Part shown: positions 63,498 through 64,000 of the stretch, in pieces
Numbering within the stretch: the first letter of the stretch is position 1
Layout of the letters: every line of letters begins with the position of its first letter
DNA from: Flavobacterium sp.
GTDB taxonomy: Bacteria; Bacteroidota; Bacteroidia; Flavobacteriales; Flavobacteriaceae
Direction: 5' to 3'
Assembly (NCBI RefSeq): GCF_027484205.1
Contig: NZ_JAIXUB010000026.1
Coordinates: 62,001-126,000 of the forward strand
DNA: 64,000 bases
Translations under genes and position numbers: made by a program
Notes under the pieces: generated by a model
The model's input: only the letters and a program-made list of their open reading frames with translations
Told to the model about the DNA's origin: nothing
Databases searched by the model: none

Positions 63498-63517
63498 CGC
63501 ATCAAATTCAATAAACT

Positions 63518-64000
63518 TTGGACAAAAAAGACTTACATTATTTTAAAAACACTCAAGAATGGCGCGATTGGTTGCACGAAAATCATCATTCGTCAGATGG
63601 AATTTGTTTATTGTTTTATAATGTAAATAGTGCTGAAGAAAGTATGCGTTGGGAAGAAGCCGTTCAAGTTGCTATTTGCTATGGTTGGATTGATTCTACA
63701 GTTAAAAAAATAGATGACCAACGACGCAAGCAGATGTTTACACCAAGAAAAGACAAAAGTGTGTGGAGTAAACTCAATAAAACTTACATTGAAAAACTCC
63801 TTGCAGAAAATTTGATTCATGAAAGCGGTTTGAGAAAAATTGAAATTGCAAAACAAAACGGTTCATGGGAATCACTAGATGCAGTTGAAAATTTAGAACT
63901 ACCAAAAGACTTAGAATCTGCTTTTCAGCAAAATAAAACTGCCTTTGATAATTACCAAAACTTTAGTCCTTCCTACAGAAAAAGTTATTTGTATTGGTTG
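63518..64000 (+). CDS. YdeI/OmpD-associated family protein, N-terminal part
   Basis: An open frame of 161 codons runs to the window edge. The start is TTG at 63518 because a TAA lies two codons upstream and no in-frame ATG precedes the conserved region. EWRDWLHENHHSSDGICLLF, MRWEEAVQVAICYGWIDST, FTPRKDKSVWSKLNKTYIEK and a later Ser/Tyr-rich end match the YdeI/OmpD-associated family, some members of which are linked to bacteriocin protection. Continues outside the window. Confidence 0.8.
   Translation, partial: MDKKDLHYFKNTQEWRDWLHENHHSSDGICLLFYNVNSAEESMRWEEAVQVAICYGWIDSTVKKIDDQRRKQMFTPRKDKSVWSKLNKTYIEKLLAENLIHESGLRKIEIAKQNGSWESLDAVENLELPKDLESAFQQNKTAFDNYQNFSPSYRKSYLYWL

Overview
The window looks like a chromosomal stretch of a flavobacterium (Bacteroidota, probably Flavobacteriaceae). 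The evidence is low GC, promoters of the Bacteroidetes type (TTTG, 17-19 nt, TAnnTTTG), a type IX secretion sorting domain, several outer-membrane beta-barrel proteins with carboxypeptidase-like regulatory domains, a TPR histidine kinase paired with a LytTR regulator, and the programmed frameshift in prfB. I saw no tRNA, rRNA, insertion sequence, transposase, integrase or CRISPR array.

Layout. 0-7 kb: cupin fragment, LTA-synthase-like sulfatase, long-chain acyl-CoA synthetase, then a histidine kinase/LytTR regulator pair. 7-13 kb: secreted proteins and lipoproteins, three of whose transcription units carry the same 20-bp-period direct repeat at a fixed distance from the -7 box, a probable local regulon of the adjacent LytTR regulator. 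13-15.7 kb: esterase, orphan Imm22-type immunity protein and unknowns. 15.7-24.1 kb: an accessory region in which every gene lies on the + strand and most are separated by imperfect inverted repeats of attC-like architecture (GCYAAC-type left box overlapping or following the stop codon, paired inner arms, GTTAGC-type right box before the next start). It resembles an integron cassette array without an integrase. Its cargo includes a two-gene DUF6602 nuclease-like/NdpA-like pair and a HEPN-like protein. A 197-bp repeat occurs twice here. The region ends in two unrelated minisatellites, both of 21-bp period, set between copies of a terminator-like repeat. 24.8-59 kb: mostly core genes (gcvT, S41 protease, yebC, flotillin, PLP-dependent sulfur enzyme, oligopeptidase B, ybaB, threonine aldolase, prfB, a small RNA, a phosphate uptake cluster, acyl-CoA carboxylase, M1 peptidase, menE, arsC, TonB-dependent receptor, corA, hutI). 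59-61.7 kb: a second small cassette-like cluster (sirtuin, a TPR lipoprotein with an in-frame stop, a Yip1-family protein) with elements related to the first. 61.7-64 kb: a HisC-like aminotransferase with a twin-arginine leader, a HEPN-like protein and the start of a YdeI-family gene.

The most notable points are the attC-like cassette arrays, the LytTR-type operator repeats with constant geometry, the paired 21-bp arrays, and the candidate defence pair. All functional calls rest on reading motifs and on memory of protein families; no database search was run.
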